Source: Lachnospiraceae bacterium UBA3386 (GTDB lineage Bacteria; Bacillota; Clostridia; Lachnospirales; Lachnospiraceae). Taken from it: a stretch of 27,890 bases of DNA. Numbering within the stretch: position 1 is the stretch's first letter; each line of letters opens with the position of its first letter. The notes beneath the pieces were generated by a model. That model was not told the DNA's origin. It ran no database searches and saw only the letters and a program-made list of their open reading frames with translations. The translations under genes and the position numbers were made by a program. Below, piece by piece: positions 8,170-16,371 of the stretch. The stretch is from NCBI GenBank assembly GCA_002358875.1, contig DEPS01000048.1, forward strand, positions 1 through 27,890, read 5' to 3'.

Positions 8170-9105
8170 TCACTTGCCAAGCAGATAGCGCTGGGCGCTG
8201 GTGACTGCATTGGCGCCGTCCGCGACGGCGGTGACGACCTGGCGGAGCTGCTTGGCGCGGACGTCTCCGGCGGCAAATACGCCGGGGATGCTGGTCTCGC
8301 AGGTCTCATCCGCAATGATGTAGCCGCCCGCGTTCGTCTCGATCCCGGCTCCGACGAAGCCGGACCGGGGAGTGATCCCCACGGCGATGAAGACCCCGTC
8401 TGTATCGATCACGCGCTCGGAGCCGTCATTTTTATTTACTACGACCACATGGGAGACCTTGCCGGTTCCATTGCCGTCCTCACCTGTGCCCTCCTCAATG
8501 GACTTGAGGTTTGAATCCCATACCATCTCGACGTTGGGAAGGGCAAAAAGCGCTGTCTGCAGGGTCTTGACCGCCCGCAGCTCGTCCCTGCGGTGCACGA
8601 CATAGACCTTTTTGCAGCCCCGGGCCAGAAAGATCGCGTCCTCGACCGCGACATCCCCGCCGCCGACCACGACAGTGGTCCTGCCCCGGTAAAAGGCGCC
8701 GTCACAGGTAGCGCAGTAGGAGACGCCCCGCCCGGAAAGCTTTTCCTCGCCGGGAACGCCCAGATGGCTGTGGGCCGCTCCGGAGGCAATGATCACAGCC
8801 TTTGCCTCAAAGGTCCCTTCGTCAGTGAGAACCTTTTTTACATCCCCCGCGAGGTCAAGTCCCTCCACAGAGGCATTCACGACGGATGCGCCCAGCTTTT
8901 CCGCGTGATCCGCCATTTTCTGGGCCAGATCCATGCCCGTAAGACCAGGCAGCCCGGGATAGTTGTCGATCTCATAGGTATCGATGATCTGCCCGCCGTT
9001 GACGAAATTTTCTTCGATCAGAATATAATCGAGCTCCGCCCGGGAAGCATAGATCGCGGCGGCAAGGCCCGCCGGGCCTGCGCCGATAATAATTAAATCA
9101 TGCAT
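8170..9105 (-). CDS. trxB: Thioredoxin-disulfide reductase
   Basis: A 311-residue FAD enzyme that passes electrons from NADPH to thioredoxin. It shows the N-terminal FAD motif (GAGPAGLAAAIYAS, about 8-21), the redox-active CATC in SYCATCDGAFY (about 130-140), the NADPH motif VVVGGGDVAVEDA, the NADPH phosphate-side stretch HRRDELRA, and the C-terminal FAD motif FAAGDVR. The length is normal for the low-molecular-weight bacterial type. AAAGGAA lies eleven bases or so upstream of the ATG. It sits 32 bases after trxA on the same strand, so both are read from the trxA promoter and share its predicted OhrR-type control. Confidence 0.97.
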   Translation of the reverse strand: MHDLIIIGAGPAGLAAAIYASRAELDYILIEENFVNGGQIIDTYEIDNYPGLPGLTGMDLAQKMADHAEKLGASVVNASVEGLDLAGDVKKVLTDEGTFEAKAVIIASGAAHSHLGVPGEEKLSGRGVSYCATCDGAFYRGRTTVVVGGGDVAVEDAIFLARGCKKVYVVHRRDELRAVKTLQTALFALPNVEMVWDSNLKSIEEGTGEDGNGTGKVSHVVVVNKNDGSERVIDTDGVFIAVGITPRSGFVGAGIETNAGGYIIADETCETSIPGVFAAGDVRAKQLRQVVTAVADGANAVTSAQRYLLGK

Positions 9106-9137
9106 GTTTTATTCCTTTAAAACGGTCACTGACCGGA

Positions 9138-9455
9138 TCAGATATTGGCTTCGAATTTCTGCTTCATCGCAGGCCTGGGGATCGCGCCGACTACCTCGTC
9201 AACAACTTTGCCGCCCTTGAAAAACTTCATGTTGGGGATGCTCATAACACCGTATTTGACCGCAAGCTCGGAGTTTTCATCCACATTGATCTTGCCGACC
9301 TTGATCTTCCCGGCATACTCCTCCGCCAGCTTGTCGATCACGGGACTCATCATCTTGCAGGGACCGCACCAGTCGGCATAAAAATCCACAAAGACCGGGA
9401 TATCGCTGTTTAAAACCTCAGCTGTAAAATTATCTGCAGTAAATGTATAAACCAT
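9138..9455 (-). CDS. trxA: Thioredoxin
   Basis: A 105-residue cytoplasmic disulfide reductant with the WCGPCK active site (about residues 30-35), the cis-proline segment MSIPNMKFFKGG and full normal length. It is the first gene of the trxA-trxB pair, preceded by an AAAGGAAAGG ribosome site, and is the likely substrate of the reductase encoded next to it. Regulation is visible: the promoter is near consensus, and two operator-like boxes cover the -10 and the transcript start. Confidence 0.97.
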   Translation of the reverse strand: MVYTFTADNFTAEVLNSDIPVFVDFYADWCGPCKMMSPVIDKLAEEYAGKIKVGKINVDENSELAVKYGVMSIPNMKFFKGGKVVDEVVGAIPRPAMKQKFEANI

Positions 9456-9507
9456 GCTACACCTTTCCTTTCTAAAAAATGATCCTTATATGTATCTGTA
9501 TGTTTTT

Positions 9508-9537
9508 TCAAATTTAATTGTGCACAATTTAATTATA
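9508..9537. promoter_or_regulatory. Two adjacent OhrR-like operator boxes over the trxAB promoter
   Basis: The Bacillus OhrR box is TACAATTNAATTGTA, found as two adjacent copies at ohrA (established). Here 9523-9537 reads CACAATTTAATTATA (12 of 14 fixed positions) and the adjoining 9508-9522 reads TCAAATTTAATTGTG (11 of 14). Together they also make the 14-bp palindrome AATTGTGCACAATT. Box two covers the -10; box one lies just after the start. Confidence 0.6.
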
Positions 9538-9559
9538 CCCGTTTTCCTCTTTCTGTCAA
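9532..9559 (-). promoter_or_regulatory. trxAB promoter
   Basis: On the minus strand TTGACA (9554-9559) and TATAAT (9532-9537) are both perfect and 16 bases apart. The transcript should start near 9525, about 70 bases before trxA. Confidence 0.85.
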
Positions 9560-9662
9560 CAAAAATCACACAGGTATATTAAAAATCTTCGGCAGCTGCT
9601 CCCCGGCAGATCAGTGATCACGTCATGCCCTTTTTTCCATGGATGATTCCCGCCCGGGATGA

Positions 9663-9668
9663 TATAAT
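9663..9668 (+). promoter_or_regulatory. Candidate -10 box of the cytidylate kinase-like gene
   Basis: A perfect TATAAT about 80 bases before the start codon. The best -35 at 17 bases is TGGATG (9640-9645), which is weak. The leader between holds a small GAGC/GCTC hairpin around 9695-9713. Confidence 0.4.
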
Positions 9669-9749
9669 GAATAAAACAGCGAGCCAGAGCGTCATGCCGA
9701 GCCCGCTCGAGCATTTTCGGACATAAATGATTAATTGAAGGGAGATCTT

Positions 9750-10352
9750 ATGGATAAAGACAAAGTCATGATCACGATCGGCAGACAGTTCGGAAGCGGA
9801 GGCCACAAGATCGGAGAATACCTGTCCAACCGCCTCGGGATATCCTACTATGATAACGAGCTCATTCTTCTTGCGGCCCAGCGGGGAGACCTGAACGTAG
9901 AACACATCCAGGCCATGGACGAAATGATCCAGAATCCCTTCCTGTATGTCCAGCACGAAGCAGAAGTGGAGGACACGATGGAGGAGACCGTCTTCCAGCT
10001 CCAGCAGGAGGTTATCTGCCAGCTTGCGGAAAAAGAGAGCGCGGTCTTCGTCGGCCGCTGCGCTGACGAGGCGCTCCGCAAGTCAGGGCACAAGCTGCTG
10101 AGCATCTTCATCTCCGCGCCTCTGCCCCAGCGGATCGCCAGAACCTGCCGCATCCAGGGGCTTTCCGAAAAGGAGTGCCGCGCCCTGACCGAACGCAAGG
10201 ACAGTTCGCGCAAAGCCTACTATGAAAAACACACGGGAAGGAAATGGGGCGTTCCCGAGAGCTACGACCTCTATTACGATACATCCAAAAACGATATCGC
10301 CTACATCATCGTCGATATCATAAAGCGCTACAAAACACTCTGCAGCGGGTGA
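9750..10352 (+). CDS. Cytidylate kinase-like P-loop protein
   Basis: A 200-residue protein of the cytidylate kinase-like (AAA_26) family common in Firmicutes. It carries an N-terminal phosphate-binding stretch (ITIGRQFGSGGHKIGEYLS, residues about 9-27), SYYDNELI, an AVFVGRCADEAL segment, and an arginine-rich lid-like part (QRIARTCRIQG). It is not the housekeeping Cmk: the family's exact substrate is not established, so nucleoside or nucleotide phosphorylation is only inferred. The start is the ATG at 9750, seven bases after GAAGGGAG; an upstream in-frame TTG at 9735 lies within that ribosome site and is rejected. It is a single gene, convergent with the CmpB gene. Confidence 0.82.
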   Translation: MDKDKVMITIGRQFGSGGHKIGEYLSNRLGISYYDNELILLAAQRGDLNVEHIQAMDEMIQNPFLYVQHEAEVEDTMEETVFQLQQEVICQLAEKESAVFVGRCADEALRKSGHKLLSIFISAPLPQRIARTCRIQGLSEKECRALTERKDSSRKAYYEKHTGRKWGVPESYDLYYDTSKNDIAYIIVDIIKRYKTLCSG

Positions 10353-10358
10353 GCTGCG

Positions 10359-10450
10359 GGAATCCGGCTGTCAGCTGTTATATTTTAGTGAGAATCCGGC
10401 CGGTCAGCTGTTGTCCTCGGTAAGGATCCGGCCGGTCAGCCGTTATTTAC
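10359..10450. repeat. Three imperfect 32-bp direct repeats between convergent genes
   Basis: The core AATCCGGCNGTCAGCTGTT appears at 10361, again at 10393 and in a slightly changed form at 10425 (GATCCGGCCGGTCAGCCGTT). The third copy overlaps the 3' end of the CmpB gene. No standard terminator is seen in this 83-base gap. Confidence 0.7.
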
Positions 10451-11404
10451 ATTTCGGTCCCGCTTTTCATCCGCGGGACCGAAAATCTCCTCCCTGACCT
10501 CCTTAATGATCTCGTCATAGGTCCCGGAGTCGAAGGAGAGCGCCGGGAAGGCCTTCAGGAGCCTTCCCGGCCCGAACAGCCTGCCCCTGGAAAGAGCCGC
10601 GATGATCAGCTGTTCCTGACCGAGCTCTATCTGAGCGCGCTTTTTCGCAAACTCACGCTCTGTTTTCACCTTCTGCTCCTCAACGGCGTCGCGCAGCTCA
10701 GCCTTAGCGAGAGCCGCCTGCACACGCCCCTCGTCGATAAGCTGCATGGAGTCCAGCGTGCTCCTGCCGATTTTCTCGCTCAGGTCGTCGCTGACGATCC
10801 GCATGGACGCCCTCAGCTGATCGAGCTCCGCAAGGCGCTTGTTGAGGCCAAGGACGATCAGCACCGTTACGATGAAATCCGCAATATAAGCCGCATACAT
10901 CACGGCAAGAATCGGCCACCCCCATTTTTGGGGAACCAGGCGGGCAGACACACCGTCAACGATGGGATGCAGGATACGGATGACAAGAAGAGCGCCAATG
11001 CCCCAGAAAATGCTGAACTCGAGGCATATGAAGCCTCCAATATTAAAAGGCTTATTGCGATAGTCCCACCATCTGGCATGAAAGGCTTTGTAAAGGCCCC
11101 ACCCGGCAATATATTCCACCGCGCTGGCAAGGATCATGCCGCAGAAAAACACGATCCAGGCGTTGACCCGGCCGATTTCGTCCACCCGCGTTCCCGCGAT
11201 CGTGTCGATGACTCCGAATACGGCTGTCATCCCGAAGCCGTAGACCGGACAGACCGGTCCGGCCAGGAAGCCTCTGTTGATGATCCTTCCCAGAGTGACC
11301 ACATGGTAGATCACCTCGACCACCCATCCGATCAGGGAATACATCAGAAAATACCAGAAAAGCTCGTAAAGAGTCATTCCCGCAAAACTCATCTGTGCCG
11401 TCAT
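10436..11404 (-). CDS. CmpB-family (PF06541-like) multi-pass membrane protein
   Basis: A 322-residue membrane protein usually annotated as a putative ABC transporter permease. About five hydrophobic helices span residues 10-190, with the family stretch WWDYRNKPFNIGGFICLEFSIFWG in the middle (quoted part WWDYRNKPFNIGGFICL suffices to recognise it). The C-terminal third is a charged, probably coiled-coil cytoplasmic tail (LAKAELRDAVEEQKVKTERE and on). No ATPase subunit is nearby, so transport is not supported by context. The start ATG overlaps the stop of the upstream EAL gene in an ATGA, meaning the two are translationally coupled; a second methionine at residue 5 is a possible alternative start. 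The coupling hints that its activity is tied to c-di-GMP signalling, which is inference. Confidence 0.85.
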   Translation of the reverse strand: MTAQMSFAGMTLYELFWYFLMYSLIGWVVEVIYHVVTLGRIINRGFLAGPVCPVYGFGMTAVFGVIDTIAGTRVDEIGRVNAWIVFFCGMILASAVEYIAGWGLYKAFHARWWDYRNKPFNIGGFICLEFSIFWGIGALLVIRILHPIVDGVSARLVPQKWGWPILAVMYAAYIADFIVTVLIVLGLNKRLAELDQLRASMRIVSDDLSEKIGRSTLDSMQLIDEGRVQAALAKAELRDAVEEQKVKTEREFAKKRAQIELGQEQLIIAALSRGRLFGPGRLLKAFPALSFDSGTYDEIIKEVREEIFGPADEKRDRNVNNG

Positions 11405-14367
11405 CTTTTTACCCCGACGATAAGTTTATCCTCTCCGCTCTCCTGGACCATTGCCGCCTTCACGGTGATCAGGACATACTTTTCCCCGAGCAGGATGCGA
11501 AGACGCGTCTTGAAAAATCCTTTTTCCCCGATGCACCGCAGCACGTTTTCTTTTGTGAACACCTGCATATACCCCGCCAGGTCGTCCGGATGGACTGCCT
11601 TCTTTCCGTTTTCCCGCGACGTGGCGAAAAAGCCGCTTCCCTTTTTTGCAATACCCAGAGCATCGTAGTCGCTCATGGCGCTGAATTCTATATAGTCCTC
11701 CGTCACGGGGTCGACCGTATAAAGACTCAGGTATTTCCCCGAGAGAGCCGCGATCCTCCCGAATGCGGTCCTCTCACGCAAAAGCCTCTCCTGGGCTTCC
11801 ATCTGCCTCAACTGAGAGTCGATGCTGTTAACTCCGATGATCAGATGCCTGCCGTCCGGCTGCATCCGGTTGATCTTCATCAGGACATACCTGGGCTCGT
11901 CTCCATCCAGGAGCCGGTAAGTCATCTTGAACACACCCCGGCGGTCCAGCTCCTTTAGAATCTCTTCCTTGGTAAAGCCCTTCAGGAAAGCCTCCCTGTC
12001 CTCTTCAAAGATCCCTTTCATTATATCGCGCCTTGCGGTATCAAAGAAATTTCTCCCATGCCTTTCCTCCGCAAGCTCCTCTCCGCCGACAGGAGAGGAA
12101 TACTCGATGAATTTTCCCGTGTCGAGATCCACATAGTAAATATGGTAGTAGTCGGCAGCCAGCGCTCTCGCGATGCCGGCATAGGATGCTCCCTCCGTCT
12201 TATCCGCCACCGACAGCACTGCGATCACCGCAGCGTAGGTCCCCGTCACCGGGTTCTGCCCGACCTTCCTTACAAAGATATGCACAACGGACCCGTCCGG
12301 CAGCTCGTCGTCAAAGAATGCGCGGTTTTTCTCGGTGCAGCACAGCCTGACATGTTTTACAAAATTGGCTGCCTGCTCGTCGTGAATTGTATCGAACTCC
12401 GGCCTTTCCTCCATAGACGGATCAAAATTAAAAAAGCGCAGCAGAAATTCCCTGCAGGACTGGTTTGTCCGGATAAAGGTGATCTTCCCGTCCGTGACCT
12501 CCATGATGCCCATAGGGATCGTATTAAAGAAATTCTGTAAGACATAATCCTTTTCATTGGATATGACAGCCAGGTCATACAGATTGACGCGCCCGATCTG
12601 CTCATAATAAGAAGCCGACTGGGGATTTTCAAATCCGATCTGGATCCCCTTTTCATATCTTTCAAGGATCTTCTCCATGGGGATGGGCTTCTGGTAATAG
12701 AAGCCCTGCAGCTTGGAGCAGCCGATCTCGCGCAGAAACTGCACCTGCTCCTTTGTCTCAACGCCCTCGCAGACAGTCTCGATGCCAAGGGCAGTCGCCA
12801 TCCTCATCAGCTCCGTCAGGACGATCTTTCCGGTACCCCCGTTCTCGTCGAGCTTCTTCATAAAGCTCATGTCAAATTTCAGGAGGGTAAACCTGATGCT
12901 CTGCAGGACGTCGAGGGAGGAATAACCGCTCCCGAAATCGTCCATCCAGACAGGAAAGCCCAGCTCTTTGAAGCGTTCGATCTGGTCCTTCATGAATTCG
13001 AAGTCGCTTCCGACGACGCTCTCCGTGATCTCGATCGTGATCTTGTCCCTTGATACACCCGCATCATCCACACGCCTGCGGATCTCCTCAACTATGTCGC
13101 AGGCATCGAAATCCGACCTGGACAGGTTGACGGACTGGGGAACAATAAAAAGCCCGGCCTCCTCCTGCATCCTGAGTTTCTCGAGGACCTGGTCCACGAC
13201 ATAAAGGTCAAGCTTGTAGATAAGGCCTGCCTCCTCCAGAGTGGGAATGAATTCCGCCGGAGAAAGGAAGCCGAATTCGGGATCGATCCACCGGGACAGG
13301 GCCTCCTCATCGCACACCCTTCCGTTCACCGCGCGCACGATAGGCTGGTAATAAACCTGGATCCACTTTTCTTCGATCGCCCTGTCCAGATTTTCAACGA
13401 TATATTCGCGCCTCTCCCTCTCATCCCTCATATCCTGACTGTAAAAATTATAGTCAGATGTATAGGAGCTGCGCAGGGCGTCGCAGGCGAATTTTGCCCT
13501 GTCACAGGCCATGGTCACTATGACAGACATTCCCTGCTGGGGATAAATGCCGACATGGACCGGGAGCGATCTGCTTTCGTTCAGCAGGCGGGCTTCATCA
13601 AAGAGCCGCTGCAGCTTCTCCTCAAGGCCTTCCAGCTCTGTTACCGCCACAAAATGATCCGCTTCAAAACGGCTGCATGAGCCATGCCCGAACAGCCTTT
13701 CCAGACAGCGGGAAAAAGCCAGCAGCAGTCTGTCGCCCTCTGCATACCCGTATTTTAAATTGAAATGCTTCATTCCGTGGAGATCCATATAAAGAAGAGT
13801 GGGGATCCCGCCTGAATTGCCGATCTCCTTCCTTCTGCTGCCTGCAAGCTCAAAAAAATACGTCATGCTGGGCAGACCGGTCAGATAGTCGTAGCGGCTC
13901 GTCCTGACGATGCTCTCCTCGTGCAGGGCGCTGTTGAAGGCCCGGTTGAAGGCCGAAGCCTGTTTGTCCTCATCCCCTGTATAGGCACCCTCGTCTGTGT
14001 ACCAAACATAGGCAAGCCGTACCCCGTCCCTGGAATAAACATGCTCCCCGACGCCATGAAAGATACGGTCTTTCTTTCCCTCATATTTTCTGGCGCGGAA
14101 GATCACCTCATATTTTCCGCCTTCCGTCGCAAAGCGGTAGGCTGACTGAGAGATCCTTGCCACATCGTCGGGATGGGTATTGAAAAAAACATCATTCTCC
14201 GTAGACCGGATCGCCTGCTCCCTGTCCGGATAACCGAACAGGCTGCAGAAACCGTCGGATAAAGCAAGTGTATAGATCTGCCCCTTCGCAAACTGATAGA
14301 CAGCCAGCGGTACAGGCATTTTCTCTATGGCCGCGCGTTCTGCTCCATTAAACTGATACTTTCCCAT
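11401..14367 (-). CDS. Second PAS / degenerate GGDEF / EAL c-di-GMP phosphodiesterase
   Basis: A 988-residue paralogue of the 1656-4655 product with the same domain order throughout. The N-terminal PAS-like domain is followed by a GGDEF fold decayed to FEADHF, then an EAL domain with EEALSRW, NLSRSDF, EITES, DDFGSGYSSL, LLKFD, EGVET and QGF. The last has F where QGY is usual but keeps the glutamine. Long identical blocks with the other copy include WMDDFGSGYSSLDVLQSI and EKWIQVYYQP. Two C-terminal PAS-like repeats carry FTKEEILKEL and FTKENVLRCI. Predicted role: cytoplasmic c-di-GMP hydrolysis under sensory control. The ribosome site is GAGGGGG. Its neighbours are a small membrane protein 69 bases upstream and the coupled CmpB protein downstream, unlike the other copy, which is paired with a cyclase. 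Confidence 0.92.
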   Translation of the reverse strand: MGKYQFNGAERAAIEKMPVPLAVYQFAKGQIYTLALSDGFCSLFGYPDREQAIRSTENDVFFNTHPDDVARISQSAYRFATEGGKYEVIFRARKYEGKKDRIFHGVGEHVYSRDGVRLAYVWYTDEGAYTGDEDKQASAFNRAFNSALHEESIVRTSRYDYLTGLPSMTYFFELAGSRRKEIGNSGGIPTLLYMDLHGMKHFNLKYGYAEGDRLLLAFSRCLERLFGHGSCSRFEADHFVAVTELEGLEEKLQRLFDEARLLNESRSLPVHVGIYPQQGMSVIVTMACDRAKFACDALRSSYTSDYNFYSQDMRDERERREYIVENLDRAIEEKWIQVYYQPIVRAVNGRVCDEEALSRWIDPEFGFLSPAEFIPTLEEAGLIYKLDLYVVDQVLEKLRMQEEAGLFIVPQSVNLSRSDFDACDIVEEIRRRVDDAGVSRDKITIEITESVVGSDFEFMKDQIERFKELGFPVWMDDFGSGYSSLDVLQSIRFTLLKFDMSFMKKLDENGGTGKIVLTELMRMATALGIETVCEGVETKEQVQFLREIGCSKLQGFYYQKPIPMEKILERYEKGIQIGFENPQSASYYEQIGRVNLYDLAVISNEKDYVLQNFFNTIPMGIMEVTDGKITFIRTNQSCREFLLRFFNFDPSMEERPEFDTIHDEQAANFVKHVRLCCTEKNRAFFDDELPDGSVVHIFVRKVGQNPVTGTYAAVIAVLSVADKTEGASYAGIARALAADYYHIYYVDLDTGKFIEYSSPVGGEELAEERHGRNFFDTARRDIMKGIFEEDREAFLKGFTKEEILKELDRRGVFKMTYRLLDGDEPRYVLMKINRMQPDGRHLIIGVNSIDSQLRQMEAQERLLRERTAFGRIAALSGKYLSLYTVDPVTEDYIEFSAMSDYDALGIAKKGSGFFATSRENGKKAVHPDDLAGYMQVFTKENVLRCIGEKGFFKTRLRILLGEKYVLITVKAAMVQESGEDKLIVGVKR

Positions 14368-14436
14368 ACTGCCTGTTCCCCCTCTGCGTTCCCGCAGCGA
14401 ACCATAAAACTGTTTTTTCGCACCGCCAAAGGAACG

Positions 14437-14832
14437 TCAGATGCTGTCCTCGTAGCGGTCGGCATCCCTTAGTCTCATCTTGACGCCGTTAAGTATAATA
14501 TACCCCTGCTCAGGATCAGAGTGAGGGATGTAACGGGCCGTGTCAAACTCCTCATGTCGATGGCCGAAACGGCGGCAGGAAACATCCTGATCCTTAGGCA
14601 CCCTGTGCCCGTCCGAGGCCAAAGGCCCTCTGCCCGCCTGGGGGCCGCGCTGAGCCTGCCCGCTGCCAAAGGCGCCTCCCCTGTCCGGCCTTGTGTCCGA
14701 AAAGCCCTTTTTCCCAACGGACGACCTTCCCGCACCGGTTCGGCCTGAGCCCCCTCCTTTTTTATTGCCCGACAGGACGAATCTAACGGCAATGATAAAG
14801 AAAACCAACAGATATACTGTGACGCCGGACAT
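14437..14832 (-). CDS. Small single-pass membrane protein of unknown function
   Basis: 131 residues: one N-terminal helix (VTVYLLVFFIIAVRFVL, about 4-20) followed by a Gly/Arg/Ser-rich, low-complexity segment (about 22-75). The C-terminal stretch (about 85-131, FGHRHEEFDTARYIPHSDP, then YIILNGVKMRLRDADRYED) looks like the conserved part. A strong CAGGAGG seven or so bases upstream supports the start. I recognise no domain. It lies between the tRNA-editing gene (44 bases upstream) and the EAL gene (69 bases downstream), so it is probably co-transcribed. The GC-rich middle also yields long open frames on other strands, but none has a ribosome site. Confidence 0.68.
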   Translation of the reverse strand: MSGVTVYLLVFFIIAVRFVLSGNKKGGGSGRTGAGRSSVGKKGFSDTRPDRGGAFGSGQAQRGPQAGRGPLASDGHRVPKDQDVSCRRFGHRHEEFDTARYIPHSDPEQGYIILNGVKMRLRDADRYEDSI

Positions 14833-14876
14833 ATGAATACCTCCTGAATATATGATATCTTTTCGTCTCCCGGCCC

Positions 14877-16316
14877 CTACTCCTGTGCCGGTTCATACAG
14901 TGCCTTTTCAAGCGCTTCCCGGATCTCCTTTTCCGTTGAACGGACAGAGCCCTGGACCATGGCGGGCTTGCCGCCGCCCCGTGCGCCGCAGGCTTTATGG
15001 AGACAGGCGTTGAGGACCCGCGCATCGTTTCTTCGCCTCACATCGGAGACTTTATCAGCCCTGTTATCCCGGGCCCCTTCCCGGGTCTGCGGCGTATCCT
15101 GCTGCCGGTCGGCAAAAGTCTTATCAGACACTTTTTCTTTTGAACGGTCCGGCCGGGCCCCCGCCACATCAGTGCCGCACCCCGCGCCGAGAATGTATTT
15201 ATATCCCTCCCCGTCCGTACCGGCAAAAACGCCGCAGTAACCGGAGTGGGTTTTGCAGAGCGTATTTACCAGCCTGCGCTGGGCAAGATTCCCTATGCCG
15301 TTTACGAAAAGGAACACATCCTCCTGATCCTTTGGCACTCCGTCGGCAAGTGCCTGCGTGTACATTTCCTCCAGCGCCGCCTCTCTCTGCCGCAGCCTGT
15401 CGTTGTCCGAAAGGACGCGCGATACGCCCGCCGCGATCTCTTCGCGCGGCATATTGGTGAGATGGGAGACCTCCTCTGCCGCCCTCTGCATCGTCTGGAT
15501 GTAAGCGAGGGCACGGCTTCCGCACAGGATGGTCAGACGGATCCCGCCCCGCTCGCGCAGGGTGCGGACGATCTTGATCAGGCCGATCTCACCCGTCCTT
15601 CTGACATGCGGTGCGCAGCAGGCGCAGACATCCACGCCGGAGATCTCGACCAGACGAAGGGGTCCGTCGATCTCCTTTTTGCTGCGGTATTTTATCACGG
15701 CCAGCTCTTCTTCATCCGGATACCAGGCCCGGATCTCAAGATTATCCCAGACGACGCGGTTGGCACTGTTTTCCAGCCACAGGATATCCTCGTCTGTGAG
15801 CGGGCCGTTGAAATCCAGGGTCACCGTATTATCGCTGAGGTGAAAGCCCACGTTGTCATAACCGAAACGCCCGTGCACCAGGCCGGAAAGGATATGCTCT
15901 CCGGAATGATTCTGCATATTGGAAAAACGGTGGGAAAAATCGATCCTTCCCTGCACAGTCCGGCCGGGCAATACAGGCAGATTCTGTGCACTCTCCTCTG
16001 CTTCACCTTTCTCCAGAGTTTCTTTTCCCGCTGCGCTTATTCCCGGCGCGGCTTTCTCCGGCCTGCCTTTCTCCGATTCGTCGGGCAGCGTCCTGACATA
16101 GTGAAGGATCACGCCGTCTTTCATCTGAACATCCACCACCGGGAGCCCTTCGATCACGCCTGTATCCGGCGTCTGCCCGCCTTCCTCCGGAAAAAAAAGC
16201 GTCCTGTCCAGGACCACTTCAAAAACGCATCTGTCCAGCTCCCGGACAGAGAGGACAACTGCCTCGAATGTTACCGCATATGCATCTTTATCAAAAAGTC
16301 TGACTGTTTCCTGCAT
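14877..16316 (-). CDS. Alanyl-tRNA editing hydrolase (AlaX-type, with DHHA1 domain)
   Basis: A stand-alone homologue of the AlaRS editing half that deacylates mischarged tRNA-Ala. An N-terminal part with FFPEEGGQTPDTG precedes the zinc-binding editing core NHSGEH (136-141) and CACCAPH (231-237); the DHHA1 RNA-binding end carries GGGKPAMVQGS (447-457). At 479 residues it is longer than is usual for the type (around 400). The excess is two low-complexity, charged inserts at about 80-112 and 386-431, the second splitting the DHHA1 domain just before its glycine motif. Despite the inserts, the frame and all ligands are intact. AGGGAG precedes the ATG at six bases. It follows ohrR by 55 bases, so oxidative stress control is plausible, which would fit the known sensitivity of translation fidelity to oxidation (inference). 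Confidence 0.88.
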   Translation of the reverse strand: MQETVRLFDKDAYAVTFEAVVLSVRELDRCVFEVVLDRTLFFPEEGGQTPDTGVIEGLPVVDVQMKDGVILHYVRTLPDESEKGRPEKAAPGISAAGKETLEKGEAEESAQNLPVLPGRTVQGRIDFSHRFSNMQNHSGEHILSGLVHGRFGYDNVGFHLSDNTVTLDFNGPLTDEDILWLENSANRVVWDNLEIRAWYPDEEELAVIKYRSKKEIDGPLRLVEISGVDVCACCAPHVRRTGEIGLIKIVRTLRERGGIRLTILCGSRALAYIQTMQRAAEEVSHLTNMPREEIAAGVSRVLSDNDRLRQREAALEEMYTQALADGVPKDQEDVFLFVNGIGNLAQRRLVNTLCKTHSGYCGVFAGTDGEGYKYILGAGCGTDVAGARPDRSKEKVSDKTFADRQQDTPQTREGARDNRADKVSDVRRRNDARVLNACLHKACGARGGGKPAMVQGSVRSTEKEIREALEKALYEPAQE

Positions 16317-16371
16317 GAAATTCTCCCTGTGTCACTGCCCGGATCCGGCAGAGAGACCGTCATGTCACTGA

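Noticed and set aside
9514..9527. AATTGTGCACAATT as a CRP/FNR-type site
   Set aside because: The match to the CRP or FNR consensus lacks the outer TGTGA or TTGAT halves, while the flanking bases fit two OhrR boxes better.
9735..9749. TTG start at 9735 for the cytidylate kinase-like gene
   Set aside because: It lies within the GAAGGGAG ribosome site that serves the ATG at 9750.
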